A stretch of 64,000 nt of DNA from Candidatus Electrothrix gigas (GTDB lineage: Bacteria; Desulfobacterota; Desulfobulbia; Desulfobulbales; Desulfobulbaceae): assembly GCA_022766165.1 (NCBI GenBank), contig QYLO01000011.1, positions 1 through 64,000 on the forward strand, read 5' to 3'. Positions 1 to 8,473 of this stretch are shown in pieces. The notes under the pieces were generated by a model, which saw only the letters and a program-made list of their open reading frames with translations, ran no database searches and was not told the origin of the DNA. Made by a program: the position numbers and the translations under genes. How positions within the stretch are numbered: the stretch's first letter is position 1; each line of letters begins with the position of its first letter.

Positions 1-2
1 GG

Positions 3-1088
3 AACTTATGGCAGATTGTCGGTCATCCCTTTCCCTATCCCGTGTCCTGGGATGATGTACGGATTGCGTCTTCAGACGGCACAACGTGGACCCAGTATAC
101 GCCTTCAGAGGCTGCAACAGCCAATCTTATGGCCAAGGAATACTGGTTTTGGAACGGCAGCAGCTATCAGACCAAAGACGACAGTACCCCCGGCGCAATC
201 GGTGTTCTCCAGCCACAGGAATCGATCTGGGTGCGGATTAAATTTGGTTCGTCCTCACTAAGCGCAGGCGATTTTAAACTGCTGATTCCAGCGGCGCATG
301 AACCGAACACAGTGCAAGTACAAGCATTGAACGACACCGGTATAACGTGGAGTGGTAATTATGCATCCGGCAACAATACGACCTGCGTTTCCTCCAACGT
401 GCCGGACGGCGACAACGTGGTTACGGCGCAGGACTGTTCTCATGGTCGGGATGCGATTCATAATGACGACTCTGATGGTCATGCCGGATTCAGCTACACC
501 AAATTGGACAGCAATGGCGAGCCGCTGCCTGATCAAACAGTGGACTATGCGACCACACCCTGGGCCTGTGTGAAAGACAATGTCACCGGTCTGATCTGGG
601 AGGTAAAGACCGATGATGACGGGCTACATGATAAGGATGATACATACAACTGGTATAATACCAACCCGGCCACCAACGGTGGGGCGGTTGGTTCTGGTGA
701 TGATAAGGATAATACCTATCCTTGGTACAGTGGTTCTGCTGATGATGGAGGAGATATTTGCTATGGCTACAACAGCGACGATCCATCCACATTCTGCAAT
801 ACCGAGGCTTATGTGAACCGGGTCAACAGTGCTGGCCTGTGCGGAGTCAACGACTGGCGCATGCCCACTATTAAGGAACTGGAGAGCCTTGTCAACTATG
901 GTCGCAGTAACCCAGCAATCGACACCAACTATTTTCCCAATGCGGTCAGTTCAGCTGTCTGGTCCGGGTCGCCCTATGTGAATGATCCGGACGGTGCGTG
1001 GTTCGTCGGTTTCAACGATAGCCATTCCTACGGCGGCAGCAGCGGCACCAGCCATGCGGTTCGGTTGGTGCGCAGCAAAAAACAGTAA
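3..1088 (+). CDS. Lcl/DUF1566 domain surface protein, 5' end outside window
   Basis: The reading frame is open back to the first bases of the window, so the start lies upstream; the GTG at 42 is only an internal codon. The C-terminal half is an Lcl_C/DUF1566 domain: the motif DWRMPTIKELESLV is followed by VWSGSP, AWFVGF and HAVRLVRS. This C-type-lectin-like fold is found in secreted or surface proteins such as the Legionella collagen-like adhesin. The N-terminal part contains a WFWNGSSYQ segment, probably a separate beta-rich module. The middle is rich in Asp, Gly and Asn, as in exported proteins. The next gene encodes a shorter DUF1566 protein with a nearly identical 3' end, which suggests duplication. 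The ligand is unknown. Confidence 0.8.
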   Translation, partial: NLWQIVGHPFPYPVSWDDVRIASSDGTTWTQYTPSEAATANLMAKEYWFWNGSSYQTKDDSTPGAIGVLQPQESIWVRIKFGSSSLSAGDFKLLIPAAHEPNTVQVQALNDTGITWSGNYASGNNTTCVSSNVPDGDNVVTAQDCSHGRDAIHNDDSDGHAGFSYTKLDSNGEPLPDQTVDYATTPWACVKDNVTGLIWEVKTDDDGLHDKDDTYNWYNTNPATNGGAVGSGDDKDNTYPWYSGSADDGGDICYGYNSDDPSTFCNTEAYVNRVNSAGLCGVNDWRMPTIKELESLVNYGRSNPAIDTNYFPNAVSSAVWSGSPYVNDPDGAWFVGFNDSHSYGGSSGTSHAVRLVRSKKQ

Positions 1089-1153
1089 TTTTGTTTTTGC
1101 GTGATGAATGTGTCAAAAAATAAACGCCCTTTTTTTCAAACAGGAGTCTGATT

Positions 1154-1666
1154 ATGCGAACCTGCTTCTTAATTTTCTGTTGCGTATTTTCCACAGCAAC
1201 CGTTCATGCGACTTGCGACAGCAATATGCCCGCCTCCACCCCTGATAGCCAGTTGATTGATAACGGCAACGGTACGGTCACAGATAGTAAGACCGGCCTG
1301 ATATGGAAACAATGCCTTGAAGGTCTTTCCGGCGCTGACTGCGCAACCGGTACAGCGATTAACTTCACATGGCAGCAAGCCCTGCAGCAACCAGAAACAG
1401 TCAACGATGCTGACGGCTTTGCAGGCTATACCGACTGGCGGTTGCCCAATATCAGAGAACTGCGTTCCATTGTTGAAGAGCAATGCTCCTCCCCTGCAAT
1501 CAATGTAACCCGTTTTCCCAACACACCGAGTTCGGATGTCTGGTCCGGGTCGCCGGTTGCTTTCAAATCAGAGAGTGCGTGGGTCGTCAATTTCTACGAC
1601 GGTATTTCCTTCGTCGACGATCGCAACTCCAACTATGCGGTTCGGTTGGTACGCAACGCACAGTGA
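1154..1666 (+). CDS. Small secreted Lcl/DUF1566 domain protein
   Basis: 170 residues. The N-terminus (MRTCFLIFCCVFSTATVHA) is a typical signal peptide, with cleavage likely after AHA-like residues near position 19. The rest is one DUF1566 domain: NGTVTDSKTGLIWKQC, then TDWRLPNIRELRSIV, DVWSGSP, AWVVNF and YAVRLVRN. Several cysteines (residues around 21, 54 and 63, and EEQC) may form disulfides in the periplasm or outside the cell. An AACAGGAG ribosome-binding site lies about 7 bases before the ATG. It is 65 bases downstream of the other DUF1566 gene, followed by a strong hairpin terminator, so the two probably form a short operon. Function is unknown; adhesion or ligand binding is inferred from the family. 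Confidence 0.85.
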   Translation: MRTCFLIFCCVFSTATVHATCDSNMPASTPDSQLIDNGNGTVTDSKTGLIWKQCLEGLSGADCATGTAINFTWQQALQQPETVNDADGFAGYTDWRLPNIRELRSIVEEQCSSPAINVTRFPNTPSSDVWSGSPVAFKSESAWVVNFYDGISFVDDRNSNYAVRLVRNAQ

Positions 1667-1700
1667 TTTTGTTTTTTGCTTTTGCAATGTAGCTGTTTAA

Positions 1701-1744
1701 CCCTTGAGGATGATGTTGTATCCTCAAGGGGTGTCTGATTTTTC
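1701..1744 (+). terminator. Intrinsic terminator after DUF1566 pair
   Basis: A perfect 11-bp stem, CCCTTGAGGAT (1701-1711) and ATCCTCAAGGG (1720-1730), closes an 8-base loop. A T-rich run follows at 1737-1743. It ends the DUF1566 transcript. Confidence 0.75.
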
Positions 1745-1872
1745 CCCGCCTCTGAATGCTTCTCTCTATAAACCCGGCTGAAAATCTAAAAACAGGTATT
1801 TTTCAGCAGGCACGTATTGCAATGCACGAAAGTTCAGTAAAAAGGAAAAAGCAATCACCCCAGTGTGTTTCA

Positions 1873-1900
1873 TTTGCTTTTCTCTTGAAAACATTATAAT
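1873..1900 (+). promoter_or_regulatory. Candidate sigma70 promoter for nfeD operon
   Basis: A perfect -10 hexamer TATAAT is at 1895-1900, with a weak -35 (TTTGCT or TTGCTT, about 1873-1879) 15-16 bases upstream. It lies 48 bases before the NfeD start codon. The match is by eye only. Confidence 0.4.
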
Positions 1901-1947
1901 GTTCTTTAGTAATGGTGAAAAATTAATCTTTGTTATAGGGAGGAAAT

Positions 1948-2406
1948 ATGGAATTCGTGTCTCCTGTTTTAATCTGGTTTCTGTTAGGCATTTTCTTTTT
2001 TGTAACAGAACTTATTCTGCCCAGTTTCATCATTTTTTTCTTAGGTATCGGGGCATGGTGTGTGGCTTTGGTGCTGACTGTCACAAATATATCATTGACT
2101 GTTCAGGCGGCTCTTTTTTTGATCAGCTCTCTTGTCAGCCTTATCCTGCTCCGTTCATTGCTCCGTTCTATCTTTCTCGGTGATACCAATCAAGAAGATG
2201 ATTCCGTTAATGTGGATACTGCACCGTCTACCGGTGTTGTGATAGAGGCGATTGAGCCTCCTGGTTTTGGACGGGTCAAATACGGTGGTTCCTTTTGGAA
2301 GGCAACAGCAGACAAACCAATACCTGCAAATACAGTTGTCCAGATTCTTGAAAGAAAAAATCTCATTGTTCAGGTTTGTTCGTTGCACCCGGAAAAAGTC
2401 GATTAA
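1948..2406 (+). CDS. NfeD-like membrane protein
   Basis: 152 residues. The N-terminal ~75 residues form two or three hydrophobic helices (VLIWFLLGIFFFVTELILP onward), and the C-terminal ~80 residues form a soluble OB-fold-like domain with the GFGRVKYGGSFWKA pattern typical of NfeD. GGGAGGAAAT stands directly before the ATG. It is followed 86 bases later by a stomatin/paraslipin gene; this pairing is widely conserved, and NfeD is thought to act with the SPFH protein in membrane quality control or microdomain organisation. It is the short NfeD type, without the serine-protease domain. Confidence 0.85.
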   Translation: MEFVSPVLIWFLLGIFFFVTELILPSFIIFFLGIGAWCVALVLTVTNISLTVQAALFLISSLVSLILLRSLLRSIFLGDTNQEDDSVNVDTAPSTGVVIEAIEPPGFGRVKYGGSFWKATADKPIPANTVVQILERKNLIVQVCSLHPEKVD

Positions 2407-2492
2407 AGAAAAGATACCCCTGTTGGGCTTGCTCTTTGCAGGCGAAACAGGAAGATAAAAAGGTGTATAAAAACGTGTAAGGGAGACATAAA

Positions 2493-3422
2493 ATGGAATT
2501 ATTATTTGGTGTTGCTGTTCTTGTAGTTTTTGTGATTGTTATTTTACTGAAAACAGCCATTGTTGTTCCTCAGCGTCAGGAATACGTTGTTGAACGTTTG
2601 GGAAAGTATCGGACAACATTGGAGGCAGGGTTTCATATTTTAGTCCCCTTTCTTGATAAGATTGCTTATCGACGGAACCTGAAAGAACTGCCTGTTGATA
2701 TCGGCGGGCAAACCTGTATTACAGCGGATAATGTGACTTTGGAAGTTGACGGTATTATGTACATCCAGGTCGTTAATTCACGTCAGTCAGCCTACGGTAT
2801 TGATGATTATCATTTCGCCGCTTCCCAGTTAGCCCAGACCTCACTACGTTCTGCTATTGGTAAAATCAGTCTGGACAACACCTTTGAGGCTCGTGAGACC
2901 CTGAATCAACAAGTGGTTGATGCCATTGATGATGCAGCACAAAACTGGGGAATTAAAGTACTTCGCTATGAAATCAAGGATATCCAGCCGCCTCGCTCTG
3001 TTCTTGATGCAATGGAAAAGCAGATGCAGGCGGAACGGGAAAAACGGGCTGAGATCGCTAAATCCGAAGGGCAGAGGCAGTCGATGATCAACCGGGCAGA
3101 AGGTGAAAAGGCTGAAGCCATTGCCAAATCTGAAGGTGAAAGGATGAAGCGGATCAACGAGGCTGATGGTCGTGCGCAGGAGATCCTCAAAGTTGCCACA
3201 GCCACTGCAGCAGGTATCCGCAAGGTTGGTGAAGCACTGGCTTCTCCGGGAGGACATGAAGCGGCCAATCTTGAGGTGGCAAAGAAGTACCTTGATGAGT
3301 TCGGAAAAATGGCTCAGGAAAACAATACCATGATAGTTCCTGGCAACCTGACCGATGTGTCTGGAATGGTTGCAACCGCAATGGCTACCCTCAAACAAAC
3401 GGGCAAGCAAGGGTCTGCCTAA
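2493..3422 (+). CDS. SPFH/Band 7 paraslipin (QmcA/stomatin-like)
   Basis: 309 residues. One N-terminal transmembrane anchor (residues ~2-23) is followed by the SPFH domain, recognisable from VVPQRQEYVVERLGKYR, TADNVTLEVDGIMYIQV and LRSAIGKISLDNTFEARE. After it comes a long Glu/Ala/Lys/Arg-rich coiled coil (about 165-240) that drives oligomerisation in this family. It is expected to form large ring-like assemblies in the inner membrane. AAGGGAGAC precedes the ATG. It lies downstream of the NfeD-like gene, and the two products very probably work together. Length and domain order are normal for paraslipins. Confidence 0.9.
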   Translation: MELLFGVAVLVVFVIVILLKTAIVVPQRQEYVVERLGKYRTTLEAGFHILVPFLDKIAYRRNLKELPVDIGGQTCITADNVTLEVDGIMYIQVVNSRQSAYGIDDYHFAASQLAQTSLRSAIGKISLDNTFEARETLNQQVVDAIDDAAQNWGIKVLRYEIKDIQPPRSVLDAMEKQMQAEREKRAEIAKSEGQRQSMINRAEGEKAEAIAKSEGERMKRINEADGRAQEILKVATATAAGIRKVGEALASPGGHEAANLEVAKKYLDEFGKMAQENNTMIVPGNLTDVSGMVATAMATLKQTGKQGSA

Positions 3423-3637
3423 CGCTGTCACGCTGCCTCTGCCTACGACGGCGTACCTTGTCGGTGTGTGTTTTTTACTCAGAGGGGCAAGGAAAGTTTA
3501 AAAAACAGTACTTCATCGCAAAAAAGATTGTACCCCGTATTATGTCGTGATATATAAGAAGTATACTGTTCAGGGTAATCTCTCTGTTTTCCGTTTTTTT
3601 CAGAGGGGGTCTGTATATTTTTTATATATCATTTGTC

Positions 3638-4249
3638 ATGCTACAATGTACTTTTTTTCAAAGAGCTTTACAAAGAACGTTGCTGTTTGTTTGCGGAATC
3701 CTTTGCCTCTGGAGTTTAGAGGCAAAAGTACATGCAGAAAAGGGGAAATGTCTCACAACCTGTGTTGATGGAAAAGGAGTGATGCAGTATCCCGATGGAA
3801 GCACCTATACTGGGGAATGGAAACATGGTCAACGCCACGGTAAAGGCATTCTTCTCTATCCTGATGGCAGAAAGTATGAAGGGAAATTTACTGATGATCA
3901 GCTAGATGGTTCAGGGATCATAACTCTTCCTGATGGTCGGATTATAGAGAGTCAATGGAAAAAGGGCAAGCAGATCGTAGCACGTTTTGCCAACGGCGAC
4001 ATCTTTACAGGAACGTGGACAGATGGAAGGTTCTACGGCAAGGCAACCGTTACTCTGCCCAACGGAGATCGTTACTCTGGGGGCTTTAAAGGGAGTAAGT
4101 ATGAAGGATATGGAGTCATGTCCTATGCTGATGGCTGTAAGTATACCGGTGAATTTAAAAACGGAAAGTTTCACGGGAAAGGGGCAATCTCTCTCCTTGA
4201 CGGTACAGTGATAAAAAGTGACTGGAAAGAAGGGCATCCAATACCCTGA
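3638..4249 (+). CDS. Secreted MORN-repeat protein
   Basis: 203 residues. A hydrophobic segment near residues 14-28 (TLLFVCGILCLWSL) followed by KVHA looks like a signal peptide with cleavage near residue 33. About seven MORN repeats follow, each of the form YPDG-x-Y-x-G-x-W-x-x-G-x-x-HGKG (for example GSTYTGEWKHGQRHGKG and DRYSGGFKGSKYEGYG). MORN repeats form flat beta-hairpin arrays that bind proteins or lipids; bacterial versions are often exported. No ribosome-binding site is obvious and the gene is monocistronic. The partner is not recognisable. Confidence 0.8.
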   Translation: MLQCTFFQRALQRTLLFVCGILCLWSLEAKVHAEKGKCLTTCVDGKGVMQYPDGSTYTGEWKHGQRHGKGILLYPDGRKYEGKFTDDQLDGSGIITLPDGRIIESQWKKGKQIVARFANGDIFTGTWTDGRFYGKATVTLPNGDRYSGGFKGSKYEGYGVMSYADGCKYTGEFKNGKFHGKGAISLLDGTVIKSDWKEGHPIP

Positions 4250-4585
4250 GTCCTGAGTCTGTTTGCATCCCCATCCCTGCAACCCTTCTTTTCTTCCATC
4301 TCTCAGCTCTCCCAACTGTCTTTTATCCTTCCTTTTTTACTCCCCCCCTTTATCCATCCTTATCCATCCGATGGACCTGCCACTCGATACGTTCATATCA
4401 AAATATCAAAAGATATGGTACGCTCAAAAAAACGTTCTTTGTTTTGCTGTTCACGGGAAAACAGTTTATACTGGTAGCTGTTTCATGAGGCGTGGAAAAA
4501 GATTGCTCACATTCAGCTTTCATGTTTTGTTGTCCCCTTGCCCAAGAGGTTTGCAACGGCATGAAAAGATGTGAAAGGAACCTTG
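4250..4585. other. Intergenic region before nnr
   Basis: No convincing gene is seen. The plus strand is pyrimidine-rich at about 4270-4370 (runs of CCTT, CTCC and TCC). Its 3' half holds one copy of the short dispersed repeat (4518-4548). A 103-codon open frame here has no recognisable family and a composition expected from the pyrimidine tract, so it is not called. Confidence 0.5.
4506..4548 (+). repeat. Dispersed intergenic repeat, copy A
   Basis: It reads GCTCAC-ATTC-AGCT followed by CATGTTTTGTTGTC and then CCCAAGAG. The order GCTCAC, AGCT, CATRTTTTGTTGTC, CCCAAGAG is shared with the copy near 38851-38900. The CATRTTTTGTTGTC core also appears near 59423, and in related form near 40488 on the minus strand. 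Confidence 0.5.
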
Positions 4586-6202
4586 ATGAAAATAGTAACT
4601 TCGGGCCAGATGCAGGCCCTGGATAGAACCTCCATTGAGGAAATTGGCATTCCTGGTATTGTCCTGATGGAAAATGCAGGCAAGGGAACCGTGGATGCTA
4701 TGGAACAAGAATACGGCACTGTCCAAGAGCGAACAGTCTGCATCTTTATTGGGCCTGGAAATAATGGGGGCGATGGTCTTGTTATTGCCCGTCATGTTGC
4801 CCAGCGGGGAGGGCGTCCTTTTCTTATTTTTTTGATCAACCCTGAAAAGCTTTCCGGCGATGCTGCAATCAATGCAAATATCTGTAATAAGCTCGGCTTT
4901 ATTCATTATATTATTCGTCATGAAGATGAGGTTCGCCAGCTCAAGCAACTGATTCGCCAGCTTCATTTCAGGCATCCTGTGCACAGTTTAGTTGATGCCC
5001 TGTTTGGCACAGGTCTTTCAAGAGAGATTATAGGGTATTTTGCAGATGTTATAGCGTTTCTCAACAGCCTGCCTGCGGTTGGACAGTGGCCTGTGGTGGC
5101 TGTGGATATTCCATCAGGACTCTGCGCTGATACGGGCATGCCTCTTGGCTGTGCTGTGCATGCGGATCTCACTGTAACCTATGGCTTTGCCAAACCCGGA
5201 CATTTTCATCATGGCGGGGATATGGTGGGCAAGCTGGTAGTCGTTGATATCTCTATTCCCGAACGGGTGGTAAAACAAGTTGGTCTGCGTGGTCAACTTC
5301 TTGATCGTGCTGTCATAGCTGAGATGGTTCAGGAACGTGGAACAGCAGGCCATAAGGGAACCTATGGACATCTGCTCATCTTGGCTGGCTCTGAGGGAAA
5401 GACCGGTGCAGCTCTTTTGGCAGGCAAAGCAGCTCTGCACAGTGGATGCGGCTTGGTTACGCTGGCTGTTCCTGCTGCCCTGAATTCGATCTTTGAGATA
5501 AGTTTACCCGAGGCCATGACGGTTCCTCTGCCCAGTTCAAGGAAGACCTTTTCCATAGCAGATTATGAGTTGGTCTGCGAGTTATGTCGCAACCGGTCTG
5601 CTCTCGTTATCGGGCCGGGCATAGGGACAAGCCCTGAAACCGGTTCACTGGTTCACCGTTTGTACCAGGAACTGAAACTACCCATGATCATTGATGCGGA
5701 TGCACTTAATCTGTTGGCTGCAGCTCCAGAGGTCTTGCTCAAAAGGGGAGGAGTACGAATTTTCACCCCACATCCTGGCGAGATGTCCCGCTTGCTTGGA
5801 AAATCAGTTGTTGCCGTGCAAAAAGATCGCCTCGGTGGAGCTGAACAGCTCATTAACGAGATCATGCAGCAGAATCCCTCTGAGGTTATTGTGGTTCTTA
5901 AAGGGGCAGGAACCGTGGTCCGTTCCAGTACAGGAGATTGGGCCCTTAACAGGAGCGGTAATAATGGCATGGCAACCGGTGGCATGGGAGATGTCCTGGC
6001 TGGCCTGATTGGTGGTCTGCTCGTGCAGGGATATACACCGTGGGAAGCATCGGCAATTGGGGTGTATCAACACGGTCTTGCTGCTGATATATTGGCTGAA
6101 AAAACCTCCCACGGTTTTACAGCCTCTGAGGTGGCAGATGCTCTGCCCACGGCATGTATGCTGATACGGGATAAATATAAAAAAAGAACACAGAGAAAAT
6201 AA
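4586..6202 (+). CDS. nnr: Bifunctional NAD(P)H-hydrate epimerase / ADP-dependent dehydratase
   Basis: 538 residues with the fused YjeF_N plus carbohydrate-kinase-like architecture. The N-terminal epimerase (about 1-215) shows MENAGKG, GPGNNGGDGLV, VDALFGTGLSR and VDIPSGL. The C-terminal dehydratase (about 230-535) shows GHKGTYGHLLILAGS, GPGIGTS, FTPHPGEMSRLLG and the nucleotide-binding NNGMATGGMGDVLAG. Together they repair hydrated NAD(P)H (NADHX/NADPHX). The ATG at 4586 is preferred because AAAGGAA lies 5 bases before it; the upstream GTG at 4571 adds only five residues. The CBS-domain gene follows with a one-base gap, so they are probably cotranscribed. Confidence 0.95.
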   Translation: MKIVTSGQMQALDRTSIEEIGIPGIVLMENAGKGTVDAMEQEYGTVQERTVCIFIGPGNNGGDGLVIARHVAQRGGRPFLIFLINPEKLSGDAAINANICNKLGFIHYIIRHEDEVRQLKQLIRQLHFRHPVHSLVDALFGTGLSREIIGYFADVIAFLNSLPAVGQWPVVAVDIPSGLCADTGMPLGCAVHADLTVTYGFAKPGHFHHGGDMVGKLVVVDISIPERVVKQVGLRGQLLDRAVIAEMVQERGTAGHKGTYGHLLILAGSEGKTGAALLAGKAALHSGCGLVTLAVPAALNSIFEISLPEAMTVPLPSSRKTFSIADYELVCELCRNRSALVIGPGIGTSPETGSLVHRLYQELKLPMIIDADALNLLAAAPEVLLKRGGVRIFTPHPGEMSRLLGKSVVAVQKDRLGGAEQLINEIMQQNPSEVIVVLKGAGTVVRSSTGDWALNRSGNNGMATGGMGDVLAGLIGGLLVQGYTPWEASAIGVYQHGLAADILAEKTSHGFTASEVADALPTACMLIRDKYKKRTQRK

Positions 6203-6203
6203 A

Positions 6204-6659
6204 ATGTTGCGTGCTCAAGACCTGATGACCGAAAATGTCATTGCTGTTACCAAAAACACTGAAGTTCGTGAGTTGGCTAAGATCCTGACAGAGAATAAGA
6301 TCAGCGGGGTGCCGGTGCTTGATGAGGCAGGCAGGCTTGCCGGAGTGGTGACGGAAAGCGATCTGATCTTTCAAAATAAAAAAGTTCATATCCCCACAGC
6401 CGTTGCCATCCTTGATGCCTTTTTCTTTTTGGAAAGCCCGGAAAAAATGGAGCAGGAGATAAAAAAGATGGCTGGCGTAACAGTGGGAGATATCTATGCG
6501 AAAGAGGTAATTTCTGTGCAAAAAGAAACCCCTTTGGATGAGCTTGCCACCCTGATGGCGGAAAAAAATATTCATACCTTACCTGTGCTTGACAAAGAAG
6601 AGCTGGTTGGGGTGATCGGCAAACGGGATATTATTCGCACGATTGCCGAAGGAAAATAA
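6204..6659 (+). CDS. Tandem CBS-domain protein
   Basis: 151 residues made almost wholly of one CBS pair (Bateman module). The first CBS spans about 1-60 (AQDLMTENVIAVTKNTEVRELAKILTE) and the second about 85-148 (GDIYAKEVISVQKETPLDELA). Such stand-alone modules bind adenine nucleotides and regulate partners or serve as energy sensors. The insertion between the halves (about 60-90) is usual for this subfamily. It begins one base after nnr stops, so translation is probably coupled. The partner is not evident. Confidence 0.9.
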   Translation: MLRAQDLMTENVIAVTKNTEVRELAKILTENKISGVPVLDEAGRLAGVVTESDLIFQNKKVHIPTAVAILDAFFFLESPEKMEQEIKKMAGVTVGDIYAKEVISVQKETPLDELATLMAEKNIHTLPVLDKEELVGVIGKRDIIRTIAEGK

Positions 6660-6715
6660 GCCTGTATTGCAAAGCCTGTATTATGTGATCCGGTAACAAC
6701 AAAATTTGCAAAAAT

Positions 6716-7423
6716 ATGCTTGAACTGCGTAACCTCAACACCCTGTACGGTAATATCCAGGTACTGCATGATATTAGTCTGCATGTACAACAGGGAGAAA
6801 TTATCACCCTGATTGGAGCCAATGGTGCCGGAAAATCAACCATCCTCATGTCCATCTGCGGCATTGTTCCACCTCGGAGTGGTGAGATCCTGTTTAACGG
6901 CACCTCTCTTGTGCACATGTCGCCGAATAACATAGTGGCATTAGGGTTGAGTCAGGTTCCAGAGGGTCGTCATATCTTTCCAGAACTCACTGTTGCGGAA
7001 AATTTGGATATGGGGGCCTTTCTTCGCAAGGATACACAACAGATTCAGCGGGATTTAGATCATGTCTACACCCTGTTTCCCATTCTAGCAGACCGTCGTT
7101 CTCAGCCTGGGGGCAATCTATCCGGTGGAGAACAACAGATGCTGGCTCTTTCCCGGGCATTGATGGCCAGACCTCGGCTGCTGCTGCTGGATGAACCTTC
7201 TATGGGCTTGGCACCCTTGGTGATACAGCAGATTTTTGATATTATCCAAAAGATCAATCGAGAAGACAGTACCACGATTTTTTTAGTTGAACAGAATGCT
7301 CATCTGGCGTTAAAAATAGCTGATCGGGGCTATGTTCTTGAAAACGGCAGAATCACCATGCACGATCAGGCAGATATCCTGCTGGGTAACAAGGATATCC
7401 AAAGGGCCTATCTGGGAATTTAA
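6716..7423 (+). CDS. livF: LivF-type ABC ATPase (branched-chain amino-acid import)
   Basis: 235 residues, the normal LivF length. Walker A GANGAGKST, signature LSGGEQQ, Walker B LLLLDEPS and the switch segment VEQNAH are all present, as is the family pattern GLSQVPEGRHIFPELTVAENL. LivF pairs with LivG and the permeases LivH/LivM in the HAAT importer. None of those partners lies in this window; the neighbours are a CBS protein and an oxidoreductase, so this is an orphan copy. It may complete a transporter encoded elsewhere. Confidence 0.85.
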   Translation: MLELRNLNTLYGNIQVLHDISLHVQQGEIITLIGANGAGKSTILMSICGIVPPRSGEILFNGTSLVHMSPNNIVALGLSQVPEGRHIFPELTVAENLDMGAFLRKDTQQIQRDLDHVYTLFPILADRRSQPGGNLSGGEQQMLALSRALMARPRLLLLDEPSMGLAPLVIQQIFDIIQKINREDSTTIFLVEQNAHLALKIADRGYVLENGRITMHDQADILLGNKDIQRAYLGI

Positions 7424-7453
7424 CCGTATAAGGAAGCGGAACCGTTACGAGGA

Positions 7454-8455
7454 ATGAGTAAGGAAAAAGTACGAGTCGGAGTTATCGGGGTAGGCTATCT
7501 TGGTCGTTTTCATGCCATGAAATATGCGGCTATGGATGATGTCCGATTGGTTGGTGTTGCCGATACAAATCCTGATCGGGCAAAGGAAATTGCTGAGGAG
7601 TGTTCAACCACACCCTTTACAGAGTATCAGGTACTTCTTGAGCAGGTTGATGCGGTCTCAATTGTTGTTCCTACAGTTTACCATCACGCTGTTGCAATGA
7701 CCTGTTTAGAACATGAGGTTGATATCCTTTTGGAAAAGCCTATGACCACCACCTTGGAACAGGCAGACGATCTGATTGCCTTGGCAGACCGTAAAAAACT
7801 CCTGCTTCAGGTCGGGCATCTGGAACGCTTTAATCCGGCTGTGCTGGCTATGCAGCCCCTGCTGCATAATCCGCTCTTTATTGAGGTACACCGCTTATCA
7901 ACGTTTAAGAATCGAGGCACGGATGTTGACGTTATTCTGGATCTGATGATTCATGATATCGACATCATCCTCTCTATCATTCATTCACCGATTAAGGATA
8001 TTCACACGATGGGTGCTCCGGTGATTACCCAGTTGACAGATATTGCCAATGCCCGCATTATCTTTGAAAACGGTTGCACCGCCAATATTACCGTCAGCCG
8101 AATTTCCATGGAAAATATACGTCGTATGCGTATTTTCCAGCCTGGCAAGTATCTGTCTGTTGATTTTGGCAAAAAAGAGGTGATGGCAATCAAGCTCAAG
8201 CAAGGTGTTCAAGGGGAAATTCCTCTTCCTGATATTTCCCGGCATGGCTTTAGTGAGCAAGATGTGTTAGAAATGGAGATCAGAGAATTTATTGATAATA
8301 TTCGCCAGCGTTGCAAACCCACTGTTTCCGGTCATGAGGGACGTCGCGCCCTTGCTGTGGCTCTTTCTGTTATCAATCAAATCCAGCAAAACCAGGAAAA
8401 CTTTGGTCATCTTATGGGAGAGCAGGGAAATTTTGGTTTTATAAACCATTCGTAA
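7454..8455 (+). CDS. Gfo/Idh/MocA-family NAD(P)-dependent oxidoreductase
   Basis: 333 residues. The N-terminal Rossmann domain (about 1-125) carries GVIGVGYLGRFHA and the conserved EKPMTT motif near residue 95. The C-terminal alpha/beta domain has the substrate region LMIHDIDIILSII with the family's conserved His. In related bacteria a close homologue sits beside lpxA and takes part in sugar-nucleotide or lipid A precursor oxidation, but no lpx gene is seen here. The substrate therefore cannot be named. It is separated by 30 bases from livF and 18 bases from the next gene. Confidence 0.85.
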   Translation: MSKEKVRVGVIGVGYLGRFHAMKYAAMDDVRLVGVADTNPDRAKEIAEECSTTPFTEYQVLLEQVDAVSIVVPTVYHHAVAMTCLEHEVDILLEKPMTTTLEQADDLIALADRKKLLLQVGHLERFNPAVLAMQPLLHNPLFIEVHRLSTFKNRGTDVDVILDLMIHDIDIILSIIHSPIKDIHTMGAPVITQLTDIANARIIFENGCTANITVSRISMENIRRMRIFQPGKYLSVDFGKKEVMAIKLKQGVQGEIPLPDISRHGFSEQDVLEMEIREFIDNIRQRCKPTVSGHEGRRALAVALSVINQIQQNQENFGHLMGEQGNFGFINHS

Positions 8456-8473
8456 AAAATACAGGCTCCTTGT

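Noticed and set aside
4263..4574. 103-codon plus-strand frame before nnr
   Set aside because: Derives from a pyrimidine-rich stretch and a dispersed repeat; no protein-like pattern.
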